The notes: generated from the letters alone by a model not told the origin. A stretch of DNA of 59,685 bases from an uncultured Porphyromonadaceae bacterium (GCA_947178215.1 CAMWXJ010000017.1:1-59685), one strand, 5' to 3'; counted from the stretch's first letter, positions 1 through 9,645 are shown. Translations and numbers: made by a program.

Positions 1-67
1 TTACTCTCCGAAAACTCACTTCTGTTAACAATCGTTTTTAAACAAGCTCTAAATGTGAGAATATTCG

Positions 68-931
68 TTACTCCTCTCCGAAATAGCGGAGGTGCAGGTC
101 GGAATAAGCCGGTGTGGCCTTGAAGCGCACGAGCAGAGTGTCGATGCGCGCGGCAAGCTCGCCGTCGTCGCGGCGCAGTATCCATGGCTGGAACTGCGTG
201 AACGATATGCCGGTCGAGATGTCGATGTCGGGATAGTCGGCCGCCATTGCGCGGGCTATCCGCTCGTTGACCACAGCGCGTTCTATCTCGCCCGTTGCGG
301 TGAGAATCACAAGCTGCTCGGAGCCGTAGAGCGAGTCGGTCATCACATGGATTGAATCGCCAATCTCTGCGGCGAGATTGGCCAGACGCAGGGCCGCAGG
401 ACTCTCCGCAGGCACCCACACGCGCTTGCCTGCCAGTTCAAGCGCGGTGCTTATCATCGCGCCGGAGTCGCGGCGTTGAACCAGCACCTGACGGTCGAGA
501 AAAGCAGGCTCCGTAAAGCGGTATTTATCTGTCATCTCAGCCGTCGACGGGGCGTCGGCGACCACTATGTCATACAAGCCGTCGCTGAGTCCTTCGAGGG
601 CGCCTGAGATAGCCGAAACCGGGTGAAACTTGAACTTTATACCCCCCTCGCGCCCTATGGTGCGGAGCAAGTCGTAGTCAAAGCCCCCTATTGTGTCGCC
701 GAGCTGATAGAATGTGAGCGGCGAATACTCTATCGCCACGTCTATCGTGTCGCCCCCCGACGGGAGGTCTCTCATGCCGTCGCCGCGCGGATGCGAGCAT
801 ACTTTTAGCATCCACATCGCGCCCACGGCGATAAGGAGCAGGGCCAGGAGTGTGGCCCCCATACGTTTACTTTTCGGTTTTAAGTGTTGACGGCGCTCGT
901 GAGGGCGTCCGGATTGTTGTGTGTCGGCCAT
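68..931 (-). CDS. membrane-anchored solute-binding-like protein (SBP_bac_3 / MltF-N type)
   Basis: The protein resembles the periplasmic amino-acid-binding fold (family 3 solute-binding proteins, also found at the N terminus of MltF). After a basic N-terminal stretch of about 24 residues there is one hydrophobic segment (about residues 27-43), then a globular domain beginning with a VAIEYSPLTFYQ-like strand and containing a YDIVVADAPST segment typical of the hinge region. I prefer the ATG at 931 because an upstream in-frame ATG at 1000 would overlap the preceding porin gene by 29 bases. No lytic transglycosylase domain follows, so this is not a full MltF. It lies 40 bases after the porin stop and probably shares its transcript. 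The ligand cannot be inferred. It could be a binding or sensory protein held in the inner membrane and facing the periplasm. Confidence 0.75.
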   Translation of the reverse strand: MADTQQSGRPHERRQHLKPKSKRMGATLLALLLIAVGAMWMLKVCSHPRGDGMRDLPSGGDTIDVAIEYSPLTFYQLGDTIGGFDYDLLRTIGREGGIKFKFHPVSAISGALEGLSDGLYDIVVADAPSTAEMTDKYRFTEPAFLDRQVLVQRRDSGAMISTALELAGKRVWVPAESPAALRLANLAAEIGDSIHVMTDSLYGSEQLVILTATGEIERAVVNERIARAMAADYPDIDISTGISFTQFQPWILRRDDGELAARIDTLLVRFKATPAYSDLHLRYFGEE

Positions 932-971
932 AGTCGTTGCTGCGCTCAGTCGTGGTGGCGGAGCGACTTGT

Positions 972-3068
972 TCAGTTTGTAAAATCGACCGAAACGCCAA
1001 GCAGGAAGCGGCGCGGGTTCATCGGATAATGCGGCAGCGCGAAGTAATTGTTGCCGCCTATCATACCCTGGTTGATATGAGAGAATAACACATAAAAACG
1101 CGCTTTGCTCAATTTCATGTTGACATAAGCGTTCATGAACGGGTAATTGCCCACCTTGACCTTATCCTGAGTATAAAACACGGATGTTGCCGGCTGATAG
1201 TCGTAGGCATAGTACTTGGAGTACCAGTCGCAGTCGACGCCGAGCTGCACATGCAGCGTGGCCACCTTGAAGAGAATGAACAGATTGGAATAGACGGCGA
1301 GGTCGGGAAGCGGAAGCACCGACTTATCCGACGATTTTTGCCATGTGACGCTGTTCTGCCAGTTGAGTATGCCGAGCTTGAAGTCCTGGCGCAGGGCGGC
1401 GCTCACCACCTGGATGTTTTTCGAGTGCTGCGCCGGCATGGCGAGCGAGTCGAAATATATCAGGTTCTTGATGTTCTCGACGTTGAAGCTGAGGCGGGTG
1501 CGTGTCATAGGGAGCGCCACAGTGCCTCCCAGCCTCACGCGGTTGATTTTGCCGAAATCGTTGTGCCAGATGAAGTGGTTGCTCACGAAGTTGTTCATCA
1601 GATAGGGTGCAGCCTCGTTGGATATATGCGCCAGAGCGTCGACTTCAAGCGTATCGCTCATAAACGGTATGCGGGTAGAGAGGTTACCTTTGAGGTCCAC
1701 CTCCCCTATCGCTCGTCCTATGATGCCGAAACGCGCCGTGGCATCGTAGCGCAGTATCGAGCCCTGGGTCTTGGAGAGCTGACCTCCCACCCACACGAAG
1801 TTCTCGCTCGCATCAGGTGCAATCCGCGTTTCCAGCGGATAGGGAGTGAGGTTGGTGTTTATATCGGCGGGATTGCGCGGGTGTGTCACAGTGTCAACGG
1901 CCTGCGTGTACTTGCGAAGCTCGTGGGTGATGAAAGCCGAAAGGCCAAACTTGGCATACTTGTGGAAGCCTTCGATTAGCGACAGACCGAACGTATTGGT
2001 AACGGAATGGTAACTCGTCACGTCGTTGGTGCCATCGGTGAGCAGATAGTGGTTTTTCCAGAAGCGATCGCCCTCCGAGGCATTCTGATTCAGAAACAGG
2101 TGTCGTCCGCGACGATAGTCGACTGTCCATGTCACGGCACTCACCGGCACAAACTCGTGCTTCGGTATCGTGTCCTCCATCATCTTGCCGTCGGGCCCCT
2201 TGATTGAGTCGGGGGGCAGTTCGCGCCAGAAACCGATCTTGTAGCGGCTGTTGAGCATAGCCTCGGCGCCGGTAAGACGCGTGTGGGCGGCTGTCAGGTT
2301 AACGGGAATCGAGCGCGGCTCAATGCTTGACTGGCCGCCTTGAAGCGGCGCCGGGTCGATAATGTAGCCGTCGTCGGTAATGCCGCCGTTCTCCTTATTG
2401 AGAGAGTTCCAGCCATTGAAAAAGCCCTGAATCTCAATACGGTCGCCCATGTACGAGCCGGCCAGGCCGTAGTTGATGTTCTTAACCGACTGGTTGGCAT
2501 ACATACCCTTGGAATAGAGATAATCGAAGTGGGCACCGAATTGGAGCCGCTTATTGACGTTGCCCGAGAACACGCCCGTAAGGCGGTCCTGCGAGTTCTC
2601 CTTACCGCCGCCGGTATTGTAGCTCAGCAGCGTAAACGGTATGCGCGAGTTGTAGAACTTGTGGTTGCCGAGCGTGGGAAGCCAGTGGGCGAGCGGGTCG
2701 TGGAAAAAGAAATCGCTCTGCACCTGACGCTCCATATAAATCATGTTGATGCCCTGGCCGCCGAGATTACCGGTCGAGGCCCAGGCAGGACTTATGTCGA
2801 CGGGCACGGCGTTGAGGTAGTAGTTGAGGAGCAGAGTGTCGACCTGAGCCGGGCGGCGAAAGCCCAGCGGCGACGTCATGTCCCAGGCGGTGATTATCTG
2901 CTCGGGCAGCTTCTGCTGCGAACCCGAGGAGCCGCCCGAACGCGACGAGCCTCCTCCCGGACGGCTCATCTGGGCCGTGGCGGTCACGGCGATGAGCAGA
3001 GCGGCAATAAGCGTGGCAAGCCGTGCCCGGAGAGATATAGTGGCGAAGCGTGGTATATTCATAAACAA
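972..3068 (-). CDS. putative porin (Bacteroidota Porin_10 family)
   Basis: A 698-residue exported protein with an N-terminal signal peptide (about residues 8-32, ending TATAQ), then a short Gly/Ser-rich linker and a long region rich in alternating aromatic and polar residues, as in outer-membrane beta-barrels. The conserved N-terminal block with ITAWDM, NLGG, RQVQSDFFFHDPLA and LSYNTGGGKE is what I recognise from the family annotated as 'putative porin' in Bacteroidota. The protein ends in an aromatic-containing strand (GVSVDFTN). An alternative start two codons downstream (ATG at 3062) is equally possible. A weak -7-like TAACTTTG lies at 3134-3127 on this strand, back to back with the rpsP promoter. 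The substrate is unknown. Family membership is fairly sure, transport function is inference. Confidence 0.8.
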   Translation of the reverse strand: MFMNIPRFATISLRARLATLIAALLIAVTATAQMSRPGGGSSRSGGSSGSQQKLPEQIITAWDMTSPLGFRRPAQVDTLLLNYYLNAVPVDISPAWASTGNLGGQGINMIYMERQVQSDFFFHDPLAHWLPTLGNHKFYNSRIPFTLLSYNTGGGKENSQDRLTGVFSGNVNKRLQFGAHFDYLYSKGMYANQSVKNINYGLAGSYMGDRIEIQGFFNGWNSLNKENGGITDDGYIIDPAPLQGGQSSIEPRSIPVNLTAAHTRLTGAEAMLNSRYKIGFWRELPPDSIKGPDGKMMEDTIPKHEFVPVSAVTWTVDYRRGRHLFLNQNASEGDRFWKNHYLLTDGTNDVTSYHSVTNTFGLSLIEGFHKYAKFGLSAFITHELRKYTQAVDTVTHPRNPADINTNLTPYPLETRIAPDASENFVWVGGQLSKTQGSILRYDATARFGIIGRAIGEVDLKGNLSTRIPFMSDTLEVDALAHISNEAAPYLMNNFVSNHFIWHNDFGKINRVRLGGTVALPMTRTRLSFNVENIKNLIYFDSLAMPAQHSKNIQVVSAALRQDFKLGILNWQNSVTWQKSSDKSVLPLPDLAVYSNLFILFKVATLHVQLGVDCDWYSKYYAYDYQPATSVFYTQDKVKVGNYPFMNAYVNMKLSKARFYVLFSHINQGMIGGNNYFALPHYPMNPRRFLLGVSVDFTN

Positions 3069-3126
3069 TAGCGGTGAAAGGGAGCGAGAGAGTGACTGAC
3101 AGCCCCGCGGCAGGGCTAATCGACCG

Positions 3127-3134
3127 CAAAGTTA
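3127..3134 (-). promoter_or_regulatory. possible -7 element of the porin gene
   Basis: TAACTTTG on the minus strand fits the Bacteroidota -7 consensus TAnnTTTG and lies about 60 bases upstream of the porin start. I see no TTG at the expected 20-bp distance, so the call is weak. Confidence 0.3.
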
Positions 3135-3163
3135 TCAATAATTTCGCAAAAAAGCGGGCGCAG

Positions 3164-3195
3164 ATTGCCCATAATCAAAAAAATGAGTACCTTTG
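3164..3195 (+). promoter_or_regulatory. rpsP promoter (-33 ATTG, -7 TACCTTTG)
   Basis: ATTG at 3164-3167 and TACCTTTG at 3188-3195 are separated by 20 bp, the spacing of the Bacteroidota primary-sigma promoter. The element lies about 75 bases upstream of rpsP. Confidence 0.7.
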
Positions 3196-3269
3196 CAGCC
3201 GCATAAGGCTCCCCGGCCACCCTCCGGACAAGTATATGCGTTAACCCAACTAACAAATCAACAACCTAA

Positions 3270-3812
3270 ATGGCAACAAAAATCAGACTGCAGCGTCATG
3301 GTCGCAAGAACTATGCGTTCTATCCCATTGTTATCGCCGACAGCAGGGCACCACGAGATGGTAAGTATATCGAGCGAATTGGTTCCTACAACCCCAACAC
3401 CAATCCCGCTTCAATAACCCTTAACTTCGAGCGCGCACTCTACTGGCTCAACTGCGGCGCACAGCCCACCGACACAGTACGCACCATCCTCTCCAACGAA
3501 GGTGTTCTCCTCATGAAGCACCTCCAGGGCGGTGTTAAGAAAGGCGCATTCGACGAAGCCGAAGCACAGCGTCGCTTCGACGCCTGGAAGCAGAAGAAGC
3601 AGGCCGCAGTCGACTCTTTCCGCGCCGATATGGCCGACAAGAAGGAGCTCGCAGCCAAGGCCCGTCTCGAAGCCGAGCAGGCTGTCAACAAGACCATCGC
3701 CGAGGCCGTAGCCAAGAAGAAAGCTGAGGCCGCAGCCAAAGCCGCTGAAGAAGCTGCCGCAGCTGCTCCTGCCGAGGAAGCTCCCGCTGAGGAAGCTCCC
3801 GCAGCCGAGTAA
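3270..3812 (+). CDS. rpsP: 30S ribosomal protein S16 with C-terminal extension
   Basis: Residues 1 to about 85 form the S16 core: it opens [13 protein letters not shown] and carries [25 protein letters not shown], which are diagnostic. It binds 16S rRNA during 30S assembly. The remaining 95 residues are a Lys/Glu/Ala-rich, probably helical tail ending in near-perfect AEEAP repeats. Long tails of this kind are usual in Bacteroidota S16 and absent from the roughly 82-residue E. coli protein. The gene stands alone with its own promoter and a strong terminator, rather than in the rpsP-rimM-trmD-rplS operon known from Proteobacteria. A TACCTTTG promoter lies upstream. The ATG at 3270 is the only start that gives the conserved N terminus. 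Confidence 0.97.
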   Translation: MATKIRLQRHGRKNYAFYPIVIADSRAPRDGKYIERIGSYNPNTNPASITLNFERALYWLNCGAQPTDTVRTILSNEGVLLMKHLQGGVKKGAFDEAEAQRRFDAWKQKKQAAVDSFRADMADKKELAAKARLEAEQAVNKTIAEAVAKKKAEAAAKAAEEAAAAAPAEEAPAEEAPAAE

Positions 3813-3839
3813 ATCATGGCCCACAAGCCAACCCACAAC

Positions 3840-3881
3840 GCACCCCGACAGAGCGACAGCTCTGCCGGGGTGCTTGCTTTT
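3840..3881 (+). terminator. rpsP intrinsic terminator
   Basis: Arms 3840-3854 and 3859-3873 form a 15-bp GC-rich stem with a single A-C mismatch and a GACA loop, followed by TTGCTTTT. It lies 27 bases after the rpsP stop. Confidence 0.85.
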
Positions 3882-3891
3882 AGCGGCCTCG

Positions 3892-3927
3892 ACTCGGACA
3901 ACTCGGACAACTCGGACGACTCGGACG
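3892..3927 (+). repeat. 9-bp tandem repeat (ACTCGGACR x4) after the rpsP terminator
   Basis: Four contiguous copies of ACTCGGAC(A/G) follow the terminator T-tract by about ten bases and end in a partial AGTCC. The same 9-mer family occurs after the rplT terminator (44193-44228), in the same orientation relative to transcription. No reading frame through it looks like a gene. Confidence 0.85.
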
Positions 3928-3982
3928 AGTCCAAGGGCGCCGTCAGGCGACCGGTCCGAAGAAGCCGAAGAAGCCACACTAA

Positions 3983-4018
3983 GAAATAAATCGGGGAGCC
4001 CGGCCGGGCTCCCCGATT
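3983..4018 (-). terminator. terminator of the first SusC/SusD operon
   Basis: Bases 3989-4018 form a perfect 30-bp palindrome (15-bp arms, central CCGG). On the minus strand it is followed by TTATTTCTT. It lies just downstream of the SusD stop at 4042. Confidence 0.85.
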
Positions 4019-4041
4019 ATGTAGGTTATTGACCTGTGGGA

Positions 4042-6063
4042 TTATTTCAGGGCCTTTGAGCCGCCCTCGTTGGGCCAGTTGATGTTCTGATACATATTGG
4101 AGTTCTCGACCGTGCGGTCAGTCGAACCGGATGTCAGATCAACATAGCCAAGAGGATAGAGATAAAATGCTTCCATCCACTTGTAGCCGTCACGGAGTTC
4201 GTTGGTATTCGACATTGATGCCGAATAAGGACGCACATATTTGCCGAGAGTAGGACTCGATACGGTGCTGTTGGTGCTACCGTCGCTTATGATGCCGTCA
4301 TAGTGCTCATCCTGGTACATCTCGTCCCAGAAGTTTACACCCTCAGGAATCCACTTGGTAGTAATCATGCGGTCAAATGAACGCCAACGGATGAGGTCAG
4401 CCATACGCAGACCCTCGTTGAAGGTCTCGCATACACGCTCACGACGTACGTTGAAGAGGAGAGCCGAAACCATCTCCTGGCCTGAGTATACGCTGAGCTG
4501 AAGCTCCTTGCTCATGTCGGTTGCGGCAACAGTGGCATTGAAGTCGGGATCGACACCCGCGCGGGTGCGGAGCTGACGCCAATAGTCAGAGGCAGTACCG
4601 TCGACATTGCCGGTCTTCTCCACGCATGCCTCCATATAGTTGAGCATAGCCTCGGCAGTGCGGAAGATGGGGCAGGCATTGACACCGAGAATCTGGTCGT
4701 GCCAGGTCTGTGCATAGTCATAAGTATAATACTTGCGTGACTGGTAACCGGTGATGGCACGTGTCTCGGGGAGGTGGTCGTTGATATCAGGCACACCGAA
4801 AGCCATACCGTAATCATCGTTAAAACGGGGATCGGTATACGCGGTAGTGCTTTCGCTCCAGAGGAAGAGCTGTGCGCGATAGTCGCGGTTGACCTTTGTG
4901 GCGTCAATGCTCTTGTCACCCTGATAAAGATTGCTTGCATACCAAGGCTTGCCGTCGGTCATGAGGAAGCCCTCTACGAATGGGCGTGTCATGCCATCGT
5001 TACAGCCAAGAACGGTACGGTAAGGGGCATTGTGCTTAACATTGAGCTCGGCGCTGTATTCTTTCCAGAGAAGTACTTCGTCAACATTGGCGAGAGAAGC
5101 CTGGCTATACATCTCGAAATAGGGGTTGAAGCCTGATATCGACCCGAGAGCAGGCTCAAGCACCCTGTTGTTGGCAGTGAGAGGAGTGCTTCCCACTGCT
5201 ATCTTGGCGGCCGACATGGCTTCGGTGAGGAAGAAGTCGATTTCACCTGCGATGTCGAAGCTCTTTCCCGAGTTGTAGCTCTTGGAAGCGCCGGGCCAGT
5301 TGGAATCGCCGGGCACACGACCGCTACCGCGATGATACTTCTCGAAGGTGGCCTCGAAGAGAGCCACACGCGACTTAAGGAGGGCGGCAGCTTCACGGCT
5401 TATGCGCTGGCCCTTGAATGTGGAGCGCGAATAGCACATGCTGATAGCCTTGTCGAGATCCGACAGGATGAAGCGGGCCACTTCGTTACGGGGAGCACGT
5501 TTGCTATTCTCGACTATCACTTCATCGATATCAGGAAGCACTTCCGTGATAATGGGAGCGTCGCCGTAGAGCGCCAGGATACGGTAGTAGGCCAACGCGC
5601 GGAAGAAGTAGCCTTCACCGATATAATTCCTGATAGCATCGTCGGAACCGGTTATTTCACCGGCCGCATAGTTTTCTTCGGCACGGGTAAGAAAGTTGTT
5701 CCATACTCTAACCAGGGCATAGTAGCTCTGAAGCGACTTGCCATCCGACACCTGCCAGTGGTCGGGAGTGAACAGCGTGGTGCTACCGCCGCCTATGCAA
5801 GCGATATCGGTATTGATGTCGGAACGGTTGAGGCCGTCGTTATAGGCAGCCTGATGATACATCGCGCCGCTGAATGGATTGGCAAGATGAGCGTTATAAT
5901 ATGCGTTGACGTAATTGGCCAACTGATCGGCCGAGCGGTAGTACATGTCAGGAGTGATCTGGGTGATAGGCTCCAGATCAAGCTGATCATTGCATGATGT
6001 CCATGCAGTAGCCGCAAAACCGGTGAGGATGGCAAGTCCGATTTTGGTAATATATGGTTTCAT
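4042..6063 (-). CDS. SusD/RagB-family outer-membrane nutrient-binding lipoprotein
   Basis: A 673-residue SusD-like protein. The signal peptide ends in a lipobox with Cys24 (TSC-ND), so it is predicted to be a lipoprotein exposed on the cell surface. The mature start (DQLDLEPITQITPDMYYRSADQL), the TPR-like helical region with the GEGYFFRALAYYRILALYGDAP segment, and a C-terminal block with RRERVCETFNEGLRMADLIRW are typical of SusD/RagB. It would cap the TonB-dependent receptor encoded 34 bases upstream and capture oligosaccharide or peptide ligands. No glycoside hydrolase, protease or regulator lies next to the pair, so the substrate is unknown. If the receptor is switched off by its frameshift, polarity on this gene is possible. 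Confidence 0.93.
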   Translation of the reverse strand: MKPYITKIGLAILTGFAATAWTSCNDQLDLEPITQITPDMYYRSADQLANYVNAYYNAHLANPFSGAMYHQAAYNDGLNRSDINTDIACIGGGSTTLFTPDHWQVSDGKSLQSYYALVRVWNNFLTRAEENYAAGEITGSDDAIRNYIGEGYFFRALAYYRILALYGDAPIITEVLPDIDEVIVENSKRAPRNEVARFILSDLDKAISMCYSRSTFKGQRISREAAALLKSRVALFEATFEKYHRGSGRVPGDSNWPGASKSYNSGKSFDIAGEIDFFLTEAMSAAKIAVGSTPLTANNRVLEPALGSISGFNPYFEMYSQASLANVDEVLLWKEYSAELNVKHNAPYRTVLGCNDGMTRPFVEGFLMTDGKPWYASNLYQGDKSIDATKVNRDYRAQLFLWSESTTAYTDPRFNDDYGMAFGVPDINDHLPETRAITGYQSRKYYTYDYAQTWHDQILGVNACPIFRTAEAMLNYMEACVEKTGNVDGTASDYWRQLRTRAGVDPDFNATVAATDMSKELQLSVYSGQEMVSALLFNVRRERVCETFNEGLRMADLIRWRSFDRMITTKWIPEGVNFWDEMYQDEHYDGIISDGSTNSTVSSPTLGKYVRPYSASMSNTNELRDGYKWMEAFYLYPLGYVDLTSGSTDRTVENSNMYQNINWPNEGGSKALK

Positions 6064-6097
6064 TTCGTGGATGTCTGTTGTTATCTGTATTTTAGTA

Positions 6098-9000
6098 TTA
6101 GAAGCTTACGCTCAGACCAAACGACCATGTGCGCTGGAGAGGATAGAGCTTGCCTGCGCCCCAAGCGCCACCGAGAGTCTCGGGATCAAACACCTTGGAT
6201 ATGCCTGTGCATGTGAAGAGGTTGTCGACCGAAACATATACGCGGCAGTTGGTCATGCCTGCATGATTGATGATACGTGCGGGGAGCGAGTAACCCAGCT
6301 GCATGTTCTTGCAACGGAGATAGGCTGCGTTCTGCTTGTAACGGGTCTGGGTGTAACGGTTCTTGCCCGAATCGAAGTAAGGACGGGGATAGTAGGCGTC
6401 GGTGTTTTCGGGAGTCCAGTAATCAAGGTGCTCCTTGAATACGGTGCTCTGCCACTTGCCGCCTGTTGCGCCCCAGAAATAAGGCTCGCCGCTTCCGAAG
6501 AAGTAGTCGCGCTTCATCACGCCCTGGAAGAATGTCGAGAAGTCAAAGCCGCGCCACTGCACGCCGAGGTTAAGACCGAAGCGATAGCGGGGAGTCGTGT
6601 TGCCGATAACGGTAAGGTCGCCGTGATCGCCGAGAGTGTTGCCACCGTTGTCTACCACACCGTCACCGTTGAGGTCCTTGTACATGATGTCACCGGCGCC
6701 CCAGTTGCTGCCCCAGTTGGGCCTGTTGCTCTCGAGCCACTTGTCCATCTCTTCCTGCGAGTTGGCTATGCCCACTGAGGTGTAGCCCCATACTTCGCCG
6801 TCATAACGTCCGTTGTACCAGTTGTTGAGGCTCTGGTTCTCGAACTCTCCGCTAAAGGGATAGTTGGTCACCTTGGCGCGGCTGTCAGACACGTTGAAGC
6901 GTGCGTTGTAGCTCCACTCGCCTATGTTGTCGTTCCAGCCGATCTCGAATTCCCAACCACGCGAACGCATATCGGTGTTATTGGTCTTGGGAGCGTCGGC
7001 ACCGAGTACAGAACCGAGGATAGGAGCCGGGCCGATCATATCGGTAGTTTTGCGGTCAAACCAGTCAAACGATGCAGTGAGGCGGTTGTTAAAGGCTGCC
7101 ACATCAAAGCCGATATCGACTGTCGTAACAGTTTCCCAGGTCATCATGGTGTTGATGATTGAGGGGAGAGTGGCGCTGTTGCCCTGCTGTCCGTTGATGA
7201 GCCAGCCGCTGTTGTTGACACCTACAGGCTGCTGCTGGTAGAAGGGATACCAGTCCCAGAAGGAGTTGTAGTTGGAGCTTGTGTTACCGAGCTTACCCCA
7301 TGAACCGCGGAGCTTGAGGGTGCTGATGTCCTTGGACAATGACTCGAAGAATGATTCGCGTGCTATGTTCCAGCCGGCCGAGAACGAGGGGAACCATGCC
7401 CAGCGGCGATCGGCGAGGAAGCGCGACGAACCGTCGTAACGGATATTGGCCTCAAAGAGGTAACGACCGGCATAGTCGTAGTTCAGACGGCCGAAGTAAC
7501 CGGCTGTAGCGCGGTGGTTATAGCTGTCGCTGGTACGGAAGTCGGTCTGGGTCTGGTTGAGGAACGGCTTGTCGGGATTGATCATTTTATAACCAGTGCC
7601 TGAGAGACCATCGAGATTATACTTCTCGAAGTTCATACCTACGAGCACCTTTGCATTGTGCTCGCCAAACGAACGGCTGTAGTCGGTGAATATATTGGCA
7701 GCATAGTAGTTGGTGCGGCTGCGCGACTGATAGGCCCATGATGTGGTACCCATACCCGAGTCACGGATAAACGGCTCGTCGTTGCAGTCGTAGTAGCTGA
7801 CGGGGTTCATGCTCTCGGTCGTCTTGCTGTTGCTTACGCGGATAGCGCCGTCGGCAACGATGTTCCAACCTTCGATGGGAGTAAAGGTAAACTTGAGCTG
7901 CTGGGTGAAGTTGTCGCTCGTCTCGTCATGGATACCCATATCTTCAAGCTCCGCGATTTCCATTTCGTTCATCCAACGGCCGTTGGGGTCAATAACCGGA
8001 CAAGTCGGCCAGCGGCGGGCAATGTTATGATAGAACAGACCCGAGAGATAATATGGACGCTCATAGTCCACGCGTGTCCACTTGGTGTTGTATTCAACGC
8101 GAACCCATGGAGCAAGCTGGCTATTGATTTTCGCATTTGTGGTATAGCGGTTGTACTCATCATGGCCGTGACGTATCAGACCATTCTGGAGCAGGTAGCT
8201 GCCGCTGATAAGCCATGTGGTCTTTTCATTACCGCCCGAAAGGCTGATATTGTGCTGGGTCGATGGTACATTCTTCTTGTAGTGTTCAGCAAACCAGTCG
8301 GTATTGGCAAATGCCGAACCGTAGTTGTTCCAGCGTCCGTTGCTGTTGGCGGTAGTACCATAATATTCGGGCTGTGACGGATCGGTAAACTCACCTGCGA
8401 GATACTTCTTGATGTTGACCATCGTCTCATCGCTGTACACGTAGCCACCATTGTCATTATACTGAGCCGCATTGAAATATGTGGCCCATTCAAGAGAGTT
8501 GGCCATATTAGGTACCTGAATGGCGCTGCTGAAGCGCACATCGCCCGAATATGTCACATTTACTTTGCCCTGCTTGCCCTGCTTGGTGGTGATAAGAATA
8601 ACACCGAAGGCCGCGCGCGCACCATAGATTGACGAGGCCGCCGCATCTTTCAGCACTGATACGTTCTCGATATCATTCGGGTTCACCTGGTTGATGTTGC
8701 CCTCGATGCCGTCGATAAGCACAAGAGGATTCGCAACAGAGCCATCACCGATGGTACCTGCGCCACGGATGTTCATGCTCATGCCTGAGTTGAGCTCACC
8801 GCCGCTGTTGGTCACCGACAGGTTGAGGCCCGGAACAGCGCCCTGAAGAGCCTGCTGGACATTAGCAACCGGACGTGACTTGAATACTTTGTCATCGACC
8901 ATTGACACGGCGCCGGTCACGTTTACTTTTTTCTGAACACCATAACCCACAACGACAACTTCATCGAGCGAGTTCATGTTTGACTTCATGACCACATTGA

Positions 9001-9323
9001 GATGAGTGCCGTTCCAGACAACCTTCATCGGATCACAACCTACATAAGTGATTACCAGCGTGGCACCTTTTTTTACGTTCGAGAGAGAGAAGTTACCGTC
9101 AATGTTGGTCGAAGCACCGTTTGTTGTGCCTTGTACCATCACGGATGCACCGATCATCGGCTCACCATCCTCATCGACTACTGTACCTGTGCAGGCGGCC
9201 GCCTGCTCATCAGGTGCGGAAGTGGTGAATTTACCCCCCCCCTATTGCGTCACTTGCCTGAATAGCAGGCTGATACGCCATAGCGGTGGCAACTACCATT
9301 GCCGTCGTAAATAGTTTTTTCAT
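6098..9323 (-). CDS. SusC/RagA-family TonB-dependent receptor, reading frame interrupted at a G9 tract
   Basis: The gene starts at ATG 9323 with a signal peptide (MKKLFTTAMVVATAMA, cleavage probably after AIQA), then reaches nine G residues at 9242-9234 and a TAA directly after them, giving a 30-residue peptide. The rest of the protein lies one frame away: a carboxypeptidase-regulatory-like domain (GTVVDEDGEPMIGASV), the SusC plug signature (LDEVVVVGYGVQKK) and a full beta-barrel to 6098. In that frame a TAG touches the tract, so no upstream start exists; the first ATG (9157) lacks a signal peptide. With eight Gs the protein would be 1074 residues, matching the 1075 of the second SusC in this window. 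Everything else is intact, so a reversible or recent one-base slip, or a sequencing error, fits better than decay. It pairs with the downstream SusD. Confidence 0.92.
9234..9242 (-). repeat. poly-G tract (G9) inside the first susC
   Basis: Nine C on the plus strand, read as nine G in the gene, directly after codon 27 (ATA). Nine puts TAA in frame; eight would restore the full receptor. Apart from the tract at 53188-53197, I found no G or C run longer than six in the window. Confidence 0.95.
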
Positions 9324-9462
9324 TCGGTAAAATGATAATAGTTGATAGGTAAGATTTATGGATATTGTCGTTAAAAAATTGCAAGCAGCCTAAGTGCATG
9401 TAGAGAACGTAGTTAGAGACACATCGGCACCCTATTGCCACTTAATGATTCAAAAGTTTATG

Positions 9463-9494
9463 CAAATAAACATAAAAAAAACGGATTTCGCAAT
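9463..9494 (-). promoter_or_regulatory. promoter of the first susC (-33 ATTG, -7 TTTATTTG)
   Basis: ATTG at 9494-9491 and TTTATTTG at 9470-9463 are 20 bp apart. The -7 box departs from TAnnTTTG at one fixed position. The choice is supported by the second susC, where an equivalent promoter lies at the same distance from a shared upstream box. Transcription from here gives a leader of about 130 nt. Confidence 0.5.
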
Positions 9495-9519
9495 AACAAT
9501 CGTTAAAATAATTCACATT

Positions 9520-9535
9520 CCCCCCGTATTTAACA
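9520..9535 (-). promoter_or_regulatory. susC upstream box: TGTTAAAT followed by AC and G6
   Basis: On the minus strand TGTTAAAT (9535-9528) is followed by AC and six G. The second susC has the same TGTTAAAT followed by ten G (53205-53188). In both, exactly 33 bp separate the box from the -33 element. A regulator-binding site is the natural reading, but the protein is unknown. Confidence 0.55.
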
Positions 9536-9645
9536 TCTGCAGATACTACGTTACTCGCTATGCATCACATCAATCACTCAGTCATACACATTATTTATAT
9601 AGACGTCAAAATAACTTCAACATTATAATATAATGAATATAATGC

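Noticed and set aside
1-67. Sequence at the window start resembling the end of the first gene (TTACTC...CTCCGAA)
   Set aside because: Only about four codons match before a stop; too short to call a duplicated gene end.
3440-3979. Minus-strand open frame with Leu-Ser-Glu repeats across rpsP
   Set aside because: It is antisense to rpsP, and its repeats come from the 9-bp DNA array and terminator. No start context or family resemblance.
6098-9323. First susC as an ordinary pseudogene
   Set aside because: Only one base in a homopolymer separates it from a full-length receptor; plug, barrel and the downstream susD are intact, so decay is not the best reading.
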